From Amycolatopsis sulphurea (GTDB lineage: Bacteria > Actinomycetota > Actinomycetes > Mycobacteriales > Pseudonocardiaceae): 64,000 bases of DNA. The notes under the pieces were generated by a model. It was not told the origin of the DNA. It saw only the letters and a list, made by a program, of their open reading frames with translations, and did no database searches. The stretch spans positions 310,001 through 374,000 of the forward strand of contig NZ_PDJK01000001.1 of assembly GCF_002564045.1 (NCBI RefSeq), given 5' to 3'. Positions 42,840 to 52,000 of the stretch are shown here, in pieces (position 1 is the stretch's first letter; every line of letters starts with the position of its first letter). The position numbers and the translations under genes were made by a program.

Positions 42840-43607
42840 ATGACAAGGAATAGCGGACGGGTGGACTACTCCGAGATCGTGACGCGGCTGCGTGCCGCAG
42901 GCTGTGTGTTCGCCGAGGACGAGGCACAGCTGCTGGTGGAATCCGGCGAACCGCTCGGACCGCTGGTCGCCCGCCGCGCGGCGGGGGAGCCGCTGGAACA
43001 CCTGCTCGGCTGGGCGGAGTTCGTGGGACGGCGGTTCGTCGTGGCGCCGGGCGTTTTCGTGCCGCGGCACCGCAGTGAGCTGCTGGTCCGGCTGGCCGCG
43101 GGGTTCGCGCGGGCCGGTTCGGTGGTGCTCGACCTGTGCTGTGGTTCCGGCGCGCTCGGGGCCACGGTCGCCGCTGAGGTGCCGGGCATCGAACTGCACG
43201 CCGCCGACGTGGAGCCCGCGGCAGTGCGGTGCGCGCGGAAGAACGTGCCAGGGGCGGTGTACGAGGGCGATCTCTACCAGCCCTTGCCGTCGCGTTTGCG
43301 CGGCCACGTCGACGTGCTGATCTCGAATGTGCCGTACGTGCCCAGCGGAGACCTCCGTCTGTTGCCGCCGGAAGCCCGTGATCACGAACCGCGGACCGCC
43401 CTGGACGGCGGGGACGACGGGTTGGCCCTGTTGCGCAGAGTCGTCGCGGAAGCGCCGTCGTGGCTGGCGCCCGGCGGGCACGTGCTGTTTGAAACGAGTG
43501 AGCAGCAGGCGAAAGCCGCGGCCGCGGAGGCGCGCCGAGCCGGGCTGATCGCGCGTGTCGAACACTCGGCGGACCTCGGCGCCACTGTCGTGCTCGGCAG
43601 TCGTTGA
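42840..43607 (+). CDS. PrmC/HemK-like protein glutamine N5-methyltransferase
   Basis: A 255-residue SAM-dependent methyltransferase. The SAM loop VVLDLCCGSGALGATVA, acidic HAADVEP, and NVPY (N163) in the place of the usual NPPY catalytic motif place it in the PrmC/HemK group that methylates GGQ glutamines of release factors. The N-terminal helical domain ends EPLEHLLGWAEFVGRRFVVAPGVFVPRHRSE, also characteristic. The proline-to-valine change is common in actinobacterial paralogues. A separate prmC beside prfA would be expected elsewhere, so the target here is unsure. Confidence 0.82.
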   Translation: MTRNSGRVDYSEIVTRLRAAGCVFAEDEAQLLVESGEPLGPLVARRAAGEPLEHLLGWAEFVGRRFVVAPGVFVPRHRSELLVRLAAGFARAGSVVLDLCCGSGALGATVAAEVPGIELHAADVEPAAVRCARKNVPGAVYEGDLYQPLPSRLRGHVDVLISNVPYVPSGDLRLLPPEARDHEPRTALDGGDDGLALLRRVVAEAPSWLAPGGHVLFETSEQQAKAAAAEARRAGLIARVEHSADLGATVVLGSR

Positions 43608-43662
43608 TCATCGTTCGCTTCCTGTACTGCGGACGGCCAGGCAGGGCGTCTAGGGTCGGGTT

Positions 43663-44820
43663 ATGAAGGTCGGCCTGCTCACCCGGGAGTACCCGCCGGA
43701 CGTCTACGGGGGAGCGGGGGTGCACGTCGAGTTCCTCGCGCGGGAGCTGCGGTCGCTGGTCGACCTGGACGTGCACTGCTGGGGTCCCGACCGGTCGGAC
43801 GGCGCCCACGGGCACCGCGACGCGTACGGCTACAGCCAGCCCGCGTTCGCGACGATGGACATCGCCGTCTCGATGGCGGACGTGCTCGCCGGGCACGATC
43901 TCGCGCACAGTCATACGTGGTACGCCAATCTGGGCGGGCATCTCGCGAAGCTGACGTACGGGATCCCACACGTGATCACCGCGCACTCGCTGGAACCGCT
44001 GCGCCCGTGGAAGGCTGAGCAGCTGGGCGGCGGCTACCGGGTGTCGTCGTGGATTGAGCGCGAAGCCTACGAAGCGGCGGACGCGATCATCGCGGTGAGC
44101 GCGGGGATGCGACGTGACGTACTCACGGCGTACCCGGACATCGATCCGGCGCGGGTGCACGTGGTGCACAACGGCATCGACACCGGGCTGTACCGGCCGG
44201 ACCCGGACAGGGACGTGCTTGCGAAGCACGGTATCGACTCAGACCGGCCGTACGCGCTGTTCGTCGGGCGGATCACGCGGCAGAAGGGCGTGCCGCATCT
44301 GGTGCGCGCGGGTGCTGAGCTGGACGAGGACGTGCAGCTGATCCTGTGCGCGGGTGGCGCGGACACCCCGGAGCTGGACGCGGAATTCCGCGGGCTCGTC
44401 GCGGATCTGCAGGCGAAGCGGTCCGGCGTGCGGTGGATCCCGGAAATGCTGCCCCGGGCCGAGGTGGTGCAGCTGCTGACGCACGCGCTGGTGTTCGTCT
44501 GCCCGTCGGTCTACGAGCCGCTCGGCATCGTGAACCTGGAAGCGATGGCGTGCGGCACCGCGGTGGTGGCCAGCGATGTCGGCGGCATCCCCGAGGTGGT
44601 CGAAGACGGCGCGACCGGGCTGCTGGTGCACTACGACGAGACCGAGCCGGCGGCGTTCGAGACCGCGCTCGCGGCGCGGATCAACGAGCTGGCCGCCGAG
44701 CCCGCCCGGGCGGCCCGTTTGGGCCTGGCCGGGAGGGACCGGGCCGTGAGACAGTTCGGCTGGGCCGCAATCGCCGGCGCGACGGTCGCGGTCTACGAGG
44801 CGTGCGGGAGGCTTTCGTGA
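43663..44820 (+). CDS. glgA: Glycogen synthase / alpha-maltose-1-phosphate synthase (GT4)
   Basis: A 385-residue retaining glycosyltransferase of the actinobacterial GlgA/GlgM type. It opens [30 protein letters not shown]. The GT4 donor site appears as [22 protein letters not shown] and [36 protein letters not shown], with the E-x7-E motif intact. In actinobacteria this enzyme uses ADP-glucose to make maltose-1-phosphate or extend alpha-glucan. Its stop overlaps the glgC start by 4 bases (GTGA), so donor supply and use are co-translated. ATG start. Confidence 0.92.
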   Translation: MKVGLLTREYPPDVYGGAGVHVEFLARELRSLVDLDVHCWGPDRSDGAHGHRDAYGYSQPAFATMDIAVSMADVLAGHDLAHSHTWYANLGGHLAKLTYGIPHVITAHSLEPLRPWKAEQLGGGYRVSSWIEREAYEAADAIIAVSAGMRRDVLTAYPDIDPARVHVVHNGIDTGLYRPDPDRDVLAKHGIDSDRPYALFVGRITRQKGVPHLVRAGAELDEDVQLILCAGGADTPELDAEFRGLVADLQAKRSGVRWIPEMLPRAEVVQLLTHALVFVCPSVYEPLGIVNLEAMACGTAVVASDVGGIPEVVEDGATGLLVHYDETEPAAFETALAARINELAAEPARAARLGLAGRDRAVRQFGWAAIAGATVAVYEACGRLS

Positions 44821-46034
44821 TCGACGGATCCGAGGTGCTGGGCATCGTGCTGGCCGGCGGCGAGGGCAAGCGGCTGATGCCGCTGACCGCCGACCGGGCG
44901 AAACCCGCGGTGCCCTTCGGCGGGGTGCACCGGCTGATCGACTTCGTGCTGTCCAATCTGGTGCACGGCGGGATCCGCCGGATCTGCGTGCTCACCCAGT
45001 ACAAATCGCATTCCCTGGACCGGCACATCTCGACCACCTGGCGGCTGTCCTCGCTCACCGGCGAATACGTCACGCCGGTGCCCGCGCAGCAGCGGCTGGG
45101 CCCGCACTGGTTCCAGGGCAGCGCGGACGCCATCCACCAGAGCCTCAACCTGGTGCACGACGAATCACCCGCCTACATCGCGGTGTTCGGCGCGGACAAC
45201 ATCTACCGGATGGATCCGCGGCAGATGCTCGACGCGCACATCGCTTCCGGCGCCGGGGTCACCGTGGCCGGGATCCGGGTGCCACGCTCGGAGGCCCGCC
45301 CGTTCGGCGTGATCCAGACCGCCGACGGCACCCGGATCGACGCGTTCCTGGAGAAGCCCGAGGATCCGCCGGGCCTGCCGGACTCGCCGGAGCAGTCCTA
45401 CGTGTCGATGGGCAATTACGTGTTCACCACGCAGGTGATGCTCGACGCGCTGCGGGCGGACGCGCGCGCCCCCGGCTCGAAGCACGACATGGGCCGCGAC
45501 ATCATCCCGGCGCTGGTCGCCAAGGGCGAGGCCGCGGTGTACGACTTCACCGGCAACGTGGTACCCGGCGAAACCGACCGCGACCACGGCTACTGGCGCG
45601 ACGTCGGGACGATCGACAGCTATTACGACGCGCACACCGACCTGATCTCCACCTCGCCGATTTTCAATCTGTACAACCGGAAGTGGCCGATCCTGGCGCA
45701 TCCGGGCCAGCGCGCCGCGGCGAAGTTCGTGGAGGGCGGCACGGCGACGCAGTCGATCGTGAGCAACGGCTGCATCATTTCCGGTGCCCAGGTGGTCGAT
45801 TCGGTGCTGTCGCCGGACGTTCTCGTGGAGAACGGCGCCGTGGTCCAGGGCTCGGTGCTGCTGGACGGCGTCCGCGTCGGCCGCGGCGCGGTCGTGCGGC
45901 GGGCCATCCTGGACAAGAACGTGGTGGTGCCGCCCGGCGCGCACATCGGCGTGGATCTGGCCCGCGACCGGGAGCACTACCACGTGAGCCCGTTCGGGAT
46001 CGTGGTGCTGGGCAAGGGGGAGACGGCGATCTAG
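44817..46034 (+). CDS. glgC: Glucose-1-phosphate adenylyltransferase
   Basis: A 405-residue nucleotidyltransferase. The pyrophosphorylase motif [28 protein letters not shown], substrate segment [35 protein letters not shown] and [12 protein letters not shown] are conserved. The C-terminal left-handed helix repeats include [21 protein letters not shown] and [15 protein letters not shown]. It makes ADP-glucose for the GlgA encoded just upstream. The GTG start overlaps the glgA stop. It ends 24 bp before the hairpin at 46059. Confidence 0.95.
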   Translation: MIDGSEVLGIVLAGGEGKRLMPLTADRAKPAVPFGGVHRLIDFVLSNLVHGGIRRICVLTQYKSHSLDRHISTTWRLSSLTGEYVTPVPAQQRLGPHWFQGSADAIHQSLNLVHDESPAYIAVFGADNIYRMDPRQMLDAHIASGAGVTVAGIRVPRSEARPFGVIQTADGTRIDAFLEKPEDPPGLPDSPEQSYVSMGNYVFTTQVMLDALRADARAPGSKHDMGRDIIPALVAKGEAAVYDFTGNVVPGETDRDHGYWRDVGTIDSYYDAHTDLISTSPIFNLYNRKWPILAHPGQRAAAKFVEGGTATQSIVSNGCIISGAQVVDSVLSPDVLVENGAVVQGSVLLDGVRVGRGAVVRRAILDKNVVVPPGAHIGVDLARDREHYHVSPFGIVVLGKGETAI

Positions 46035-46058
46035 CGCCTTCACGACCACCGCTGCGCT

Positions 46059-46105
46059 GTGAAGGGGTCCTTCAGGGACTCTGAGTCCCTGAAGGACCCC
46101 TTCAC
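46059..46105. terminator. Full 47-bp hairpin repeat between convergent genes
   Basis: The left arm GTGAAGGGGTCCTTCAGG and the right arm CCTGAAGGACCCCTTCAC are exact reverse complements around GACTCTGAGTC. Relative to the usual repeat both arms carry matching changes, so the long stem is kept while the two short palindromes are lost. It lies between glgC and the glycosyltransferase gene, and supplies the stop codon of the latter (46102-46104). It is likely a bidirectional terminator or mRNA end stabiliser. Confidence 0.75.
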
Positions 46106-47313
46106 AGCCTTCGGTTCAGCGCTTCGACCGCGCGTGCCAGGACGCTGGCCGGGCTCGGCTGGGCGGCCATCTCCGCCCGGACTTCGGCGGCTGCCTTGCC
46201 GAACGAGTCCTCGGTGAGCAACCGCTGGACCATGGACCGCACCGCGTCGGCGTCGACGGTGGCCGGGTCGTGGGACAGGCCCACACCGCGGTCGACGACG
46301 CGTTGCGCGGACACCGGATTGTCCGCGAAGCCGGGCAGGATCAATTGCGGGATACCGTAGAACAGCGGCGCGGCAGTGGTGCCGGAACCGCCGTGATGCA
46401 CGATCGCCGAACAGGACGGCAGGAACGCCGACAGCGGAAGGAAGCCCACCGAGCGTACGTTCGCCGGCAGTTCGCCCAATTCGCTCAGGTCGGCGGTGCC
46501 CGCGGCGAGCACGACTTCGACGTCCATCCCGCCGAGACCCGCCAGTACCGCGGCGAGGCTGCTGACCCCGTTCACACTCGGCACCACGGTCCCGAGGGTG
46601 ACCGCGATCCGCGGGCGTTCGGGCCGGTACAGCGCCCATTCCGGGAGCACCGCGCCGCCGTTGTAGGGCACGAACTGCATGGGCCACCACGGCACGCCGT
46701 CGCGTTCGTCGGGATGCTCGTCCTGCGGGTGCAGCCCGCCCATGCTGGGCGCGCGCGGGTCGATCCGGGCGATCGGGCGCGCGATGGCCTGGCCGATACC
46801 GAGCTTCTCCCGCATCACGCGGGTGACTTCGTCCTCACCGGACATGTCCTGGTGTCCGGTGCGCCAGTCGATGTCCCGCATCGACCAGGAGACCCGGTTG
46901 CCCACTTCGAGCACCGGCACGCCGAGCGCGGCTGCGGTGAGCATGCCCGTCGCGTGGTCGGAGGTGGTGACCACCAGCTCGGCGCCGAACGCGCGGCCCG
47001 CCTCGATGGTGCCTTCGGTCATGGTCGCGGTAAAAAGCGCGAACGGCCCGTTTCCGCGGCGGGCCAGCCGGTATTCCTCCGGCATGGCGGCCTCGTCCGT
47101 ATCGTCGCCGGTCACGCTGGCCACCAGGTCCTGCCAGACGTCCCGGTGCGGGAACACATCGGACACCGGCAGCCCGGCGCCCGCGCTGGCTTCGGCCACT
47201 TCGGCGGCGGTAGCAAGCAGAACTTCGTGCCCGGCCGCACGGGCCGCCCACACCAGGGGGATGATCGGCAGGGTTAGCCCGTACCCGGGCGCGGTGGCGA
47301 ACAAGATCTTCAC
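46102..47313 (-). CDS. GT1-family glycosyltransferase (macrolide/MGT type)
   Basis: A 403-residue GT-B glycosyltransferase resembling natural-product glycosyltransferases such as DesVII or EryCIII. The N-terminus MKILFATAPGYGLTLPIIPLVWAARAAGHEVLLATA is typical. The C-terminal donor site is IVHHGGSGTTAAPLFYGIPQLILPGFADNPVSAQRVVDRGVGL, with the conserved HHGGSGTT. It transfers a nucleotide sugar to a small lipophilic acceptor, unknown here since no biosynthetic genes are adjacent. The GTG at 47313 is chosen. The C-terminal codons AGG CTG are followed by a TGA inside the hairpin repeat. Confidence 0.88.
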   Translation of the reverse strand: MKILFATAPGYGLTLPIIPLVWAARAAGHEVLLATAAEVAEASAGAGLPVSDVFPHRDVWQDLVASVTGDDTDEAAMPEEYRLARRGNGPFALFTATMTEGTIEAGRAFGAELVVTTSDHATGMLTAAALGVPVLEVGNRVSWSMRDIDWRTGHQDMSGEDEVTRVMREKLGIGQAIARPIARIDPRAPSMGGLHPQDEHPDERDGVPWWPMQFVPYNGGAVLPEWALYRPERPRIAVTLGTVVPSVNGVSSLAAVLAGLGGMDVEVVLAAGTADLSELGELPANVRSVGFLPLSAFLPSCSAIVHHGGSGTTAAPLFYGIPQLILPGFADNPVSAQRVVDRGVGLSHDPATVDADAVRSMVQRLLTEDSFGKAAAEVRAEMAAQPSPASVLARAVEALNRRL

Positions 47314-47377
47314 GACCGTGAGCCTGCCAGATCCCGGGCGCATCGCGCAGCCGGATTACGCGCGGGCGGGTGATTCG

Positions 47378-47669
47378 CAGGGTCCCGGCAAAGGTGGTCG
47401 AGGACTCGTGATCAGCAGAGCGAGAGCCGTGGCTGCCGCGTCATCATCGACGGCGCCTGCCATATCGATCGATTGCGCCCGGCAGCGGGCGATGCGGAGG
47501 TATTCGAGGCGCGACCACCTCGCGGAGTGCGCCGGACCTGTCTCGGGTCTGTGAAGGGGCCCTTCACGGACTCTGAGTCTGTGAAGGGCCCCTTCACAGA
47601 CCTTCACGGACCTTCACAGACCTCCACCGTCTGCGCAGGGCCCCTCACACCGACTTTGCCGGCACCCTG
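47378..47669 (-). mobile_element. Full-length miniature inverted-repeat element (copy 5), reverse orientation
   Basis: 292 bp, from CAGGGTCCCGGCAAAG at 47378 to CTTTGCCGGCACCCTG at 47669, aligned end to end with the element at 27543 in the opposite direction. The intact hairpin is at 47551-47597. Flanks GGGTGATTCG (47368-47377) and GGGTGATCTG (47670-47679) match at 8 of 10 positions, consistent with an aged 10-bp duplication. It lies upstream of both flanking genes, in a 588-bp gene-free stretch. Confidence 0.85.
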
Positions 47670-47901
47670 GGGTGATCTGGCATCGATGAGTGCGTCGCGC
47701 CGGAGCCGGGACTTGGCGTATGAACCGTCGTCGGCCCGCCGGATCCGGGGCGGCCGGATTCCCATGATCGTCGCGGCTCGCCGGTTCGTTACGTGGTGGT
47801 TGGTGATGATCGTCTCGCTTGTGCGTGTTGGGTTGTTTCACTAATTTTTGTTTGTCCGCGTTAGGTGTTTCGGTCCGCGGTCCCAGGGGAGGAAAAAACG
47901 G

Positions 47902-48960
47902 ATGCGTGCGCGCTTTGTGCTGTCTGCGGTCTGCCTGTCGGTGACGGTCGCGTTAGGTGTGTCCGGGTCGTCGTCGGTGGCGGTGGCCGCAACGGCCGGT
48001 GTCCAGGATTTCGCCGCGGAGAAGGCGTGGGTGCGACATCTGGCGATGAACGATCCACGGTCGATCGTGCGGATCGCGGCGTGGCAGGCGGTGTTGTCGA
48101 AGGCGCCGGAGGCGGCGATCCGGCAGTTCATGGACTCTGGTTACGCGTATGCGGTGCGTTTATCGGAGGAGAAGAAGGCTCGTAATACGGATTTCGTAAA
48201 GTGGGTGCTGGCCACGTACCCGGCGGAGTTTTCCCCAGCGGTGCACGCTGCCGCGCAGAAAGCGATGAACAGCCCGGACGACGCCGAACGTGAGCGGTTC
48301 GCGCACGGCGGTTTCGAGGCAGCCAAGCAGCGCGACAGGACTGCCCGCGAGACCACAGGCAAGCAGGCAAGGGCGTTGGCCGAGGCCGACCGGCAGTTCG
48401 TGCGTGATCTTGCGGCCCACGATCCTGGGGAGCAGGTGCGGGTGAGCGCGTCGTACGCGGTGCGAGTCGGTGCGACCGACAGCGACGTGGTCGATTTCTT
48501 CGCCAGTGGGTGGGCGTTCGGCGCGAAGCTCGACCTGGACACGCACCGCCGGCGCAGCGCCGACAACGAAATGCGATGGCGGGCCGCACTTTCCCGTTTG
48601 CTGAGTGACGCGGCGGCGGCCGAACAGGCCGCACGGGATGCCTCGGGAGATCAGGCCGAGCGGGCGAAGTCCGCGGCGGTACGGGCGTGGCAGGCAGTCG
48701 GCGAGCAGACCGGGCCGGCCCGGTCGTATTGGGGCGAGGCTCAGCGCCTGGCCGACAAGCAGGCTGCGAACTGGGCCACGGTACTGGCCGCGGCGAACGC
48801 AGGGAGCGGTCCGAACTGGGCCGCAATGACCGGTCCGGCGCGGGACAACCAGGCCGAGTGGACCGACGAGAGCACGCAGGCCGCGCAGCAGGCTCGGTAT
48901 TGGGCCGGGTTGTTGCAGCAGGCCGAAGACGGCGAGCAGCGGGTCCGCGCCGCCGTCTGA
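47902..48960 (+). CDS. Secreted ALF-repeat protein
   Basis: A 352-residue exported protein with a signal peptide (about residues 1-29, ending VAVAA). Repeated units of about 45 residues follow, of the form VRHLAMNDPRSIVRIAAWQAVLSKAPEAAIRQFMDSGYAYAV, then DLAAHDPGEQVRVSASYAVR, matching the actinobacterial ALF repeat (short repeats of unknown function). The C-terminal third is Ala-rich and probably coiled coil. The GGAGG at 47888-47892 supports the ATG. It precedes the larger ALF-repeat toxin by 82 bp and may belong to the same system, perhaps as a partner or relative lacking the toxin domain. Confidence 0.8.
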   Translation: MRARFVLSAVCLSVTVALGVSGSSSVAVAATAGVQDFAAEKAWVRHLAMNDPRSIVRIAAWQAVLSKAPEAAIRQFMDSGYAYAVRLSEEKKARNTDFVKWVLATYPAEFSPAVHAAAQKAMNSPDDAERERFAHGGFEAAKQRDRTARETTGKQARALAEADRQFVRDLAAHDPGEQVRVSASYAVRVGATDSDVVDFFASGWAFGAKLDLDTHRRRSADNEMRWRAALSRLLSDAAAAEQAARDASGDQAERAKSAAVRAWQAVGEQTGPARSYWGEAQRLADKQAANWATVLAAANAGSGPNWAAMTGPARDNQAEWTDESTQAAQQARYWAGLLQQAEDGEQRVRAAV

Positions 48961-49042
48961 ACCGATCGCCCCAAACGCACGAGCACGACCCTTCCGTATT
49001 TTCAAGTGTGCGCTGTGGCGCACTCGATCCCGAGGGACTGCG

Positions 49043-52000
49043 TTGAAACACGCCCGAAGACTTTTCTTGCTCTTTATCGCGTTCGCGGTGCTGGCCGGGG
49101 TGGTCCAGCCGGGTGCCGCGACGGCCGCACCAGGCCGGGTCGCGGCCGCTGCGGATCAGCCGGCGGTGGAGGACCCGGCGCGGCCGATGCCGTCGGATCC
49201 GTATCGGGAGTGGGACGGTTCGGCCGGGGTGCCGGATCGGGGTGATCCGCGGTTGCGCCAGATTGTGGTGGACAACGCGGAGCTGGCCGAGGAACCGGAG
49301 GTTCGTGAAGCGGCGGCGGCCGCACTGGCCGTGGGCAGGAGCGCGGCGATCATGGAGTTCCTCGACCATGGTAATGCGGAGGCACAGGCGCGGGCGCGGG
49401 CTCGTAAGGATGAGATCGCGCGTCGCGAGCTGGCCGAGGTGGAGGCATTGCGGGGCACGGGTGGCCCTTACCTCAAGGCCGAAGTCGAGCGGGTGCTTGC
49501 GGGCAGCGTGTATGACCGCAGTGATTTTCTGGCTTTTGGCAAGGACATCGCGAACCAGCGTGACGCGGATGCGGCCAAGGGCGAGCAGGAGTTGCGGGAT
49601 CGGGCTCGCGCCCGGGTGCTGATGCTGACCGCCGCGGCCGGTCCAGCGGTGCAGCGCGCCGCGCAGGCGGCGTTGGACGCTGGTGACGCGGCGATCACGG
49701 AATTCCTGAAGTCCGGGTATCTGGTGGCGGCCAAGGCCGACGCGGACACGCGGGAACAGCAGCTCAAGGACGAAGAGGCACGGATCAAGGCGGCTGAGGA
49801 ACTGTCTGATCTGGCGCGCCGGTCCGCGCGAGCCACGCAGGCGCGCCGGAATCTGCTGGTGGCGCACGGCAATGGTGTCCGGGCGTTGGAGAAGTCGGCG
49901 AACGCGTTGGTGCTGGCGGGGAACGAGGCACGCACCGCTGCCCAGATCCTGGCGGCGAACACCGCGGGCGGGAAGCATCCGGCGGATGCGTTCGACCGGC
50001 AGAAGAACGAGGTCGCCCGTCAGCTCGGGTATGCCCGTCAGGCCGGCGAGGACGCGCAGCGGGCATCGGCGTCGGCGCAGGTGCAGGCGAACATTCTGGT
50101 CGAGACCGGCCTGACCTACGGCGTGCAGTGGGCGCAGATGGCCACGGGTATGGCCAATGCCGCGCAGGCCGCGGTGAGTGCGTCGGAGACCGCCGCGCAC
50201 ACGATCGACGCGACGGCGTTCACCGATCAGGCCCGCAACGCCCAGGAACAGGCCGAACGGCACGCCGCCGAAGCACACCAATGGCGTCTGCACGCCGAGG
50301 AACACGCGAAGGCCGCAGCGCGGCTCGCCGATGCGGCCCGGGTGCAGGCGGACGCGGCCAAAGACGCCGCTGCACGGACGAAGGCAGCTCGTCAGGCAGC
50401 CGAGTCCGCTGAGGCTCAGGCGTGGGCCGCGGCCGAACGAACCCGGACCGCGCGGGTCACCGCCGAACGTGAAGCCGCGAACGCGGCGGCTGCCCGTCAG
50501 AAGGCGGAGCGGGAGCGTGCGGCCGCTGCAGCGGCACGGTCACGTGCGGATCAGCAGGCCGCGGTCGCGCACTCCGCACGCGCGGAGGCCACCCGCCAGG
50601 CGGGGATCGCGGCCGGGGCCCGTGGCGCCGCGGACGCGGCAAACGGGCGGGCCGCTGATGCGGAGACCCGCGCGCGTGGTGAGGAACGGAACGCCGCGGA
50701 TGCACGGGACCATGCCTATCAGGCCGAACGCGACCAGCGGGCGGCTGAGGCCCGCGCCGCGGCGATGGATTCGATGGCCGCAGCGGCTCGGGGCGGCCAG
50801 AATCAGAAGCCGGCACAGGATGCTGCGGACGAGGCCCGCGGCGCGGCGGGGGTCGCGCGGAATGCCGCGGGTGCCGCGCGGGGCGCGGCGAACACCGCGA
50901 CCGGCGCGGCGGCGGGTGCTCGCGCGGCGGCGACCGAGGCCGGTGCGCACGCCGCTCGGGCGCGGGCTGCGGCGCAGCAGGCAGCAGCAGCGGCGGCGCG
51001 GGCGAATGCGGCAGCGAACCGGGCGGAGGCCGAAGCCGCCGCGACTCATGCGGCCCGGCTGAAAGCCGACGCTGCCGCCTCCGACGCCACCTTCTCCGAA
51101 GCACAAGCAGCCGAGGCCGCCCGTAACGCCATGGCGCTCGCAGAACGGGCGTCGGACGAAGCGATCCAGGCCGCACGCTCGGCGGAGCGCACCAAAGCCG
51201 AAGCCGACGCAGCAGCAGCCGAATCCGTGTCTGCCGCCACCCAGGCCGGATTGGCGGTGAAGGCCGCGTCAGCAGCGAAGAACTCCTCCACGGCGATCAC
51301 CGATCCCGCGAACACCGCGATCACCGTGGTTGCCCCGTTCAGCGGCGGTGACCTCGACGCCGACTTCGTCGTGCTGGTCGCGAACCAGGCCAAAGCCATC
51401 GGCGCCGAACAGGCCGCTGCCGCACAACAACGCGCGACCGAAGCCCTCGACGCCGCACGACGCGCCCAAGACGCCGCCGACCGGGCAGCGGGCGAGGTGA
51501 AACCCGCGTTCGATGCCTCCGCTGCCGCGGCGCACTCCTCGGCCGCTGCCGCGAAGTCGGCGGCGGAAGCCCAGAAGGCCGCCGCCGATGCCGCGGTCGA
51601 CGGTGCTGCGGCTCGCGCCGCTGCCGCTCGCTCCCACGACGCAGACGCCCAGGCCCGCGCCGACGCGGTCAAAGCGCGTGCCGCGGCCAACGCCGCCAGC
51701 AACGACGCTGCCATCGCCGGGAAAGCAGCCTCCGCTGCTGAACGCGACGCAGCCGCCGCGCGTGCTGCCGCGAACCGCGCGGAATCCGACGCTGCCGCCG
51801 CCCGCGGTGCAGCCAGCCGCGCCGAATCCGACGCGACTGCAGCGGAAAAGGCCGCGGCCGAAGCCCAAACCCACGCGGACAACACCGCCCAAGCTGCGCG
51901 TGACGCACTGCAGCACGCCATCGACGCCGGCCACGCGGCCGACCGCGCGGAACAAGCGGAACGGGAACGGAAGGCAGCTGAACGCGCCAAGCAAGTTCAG

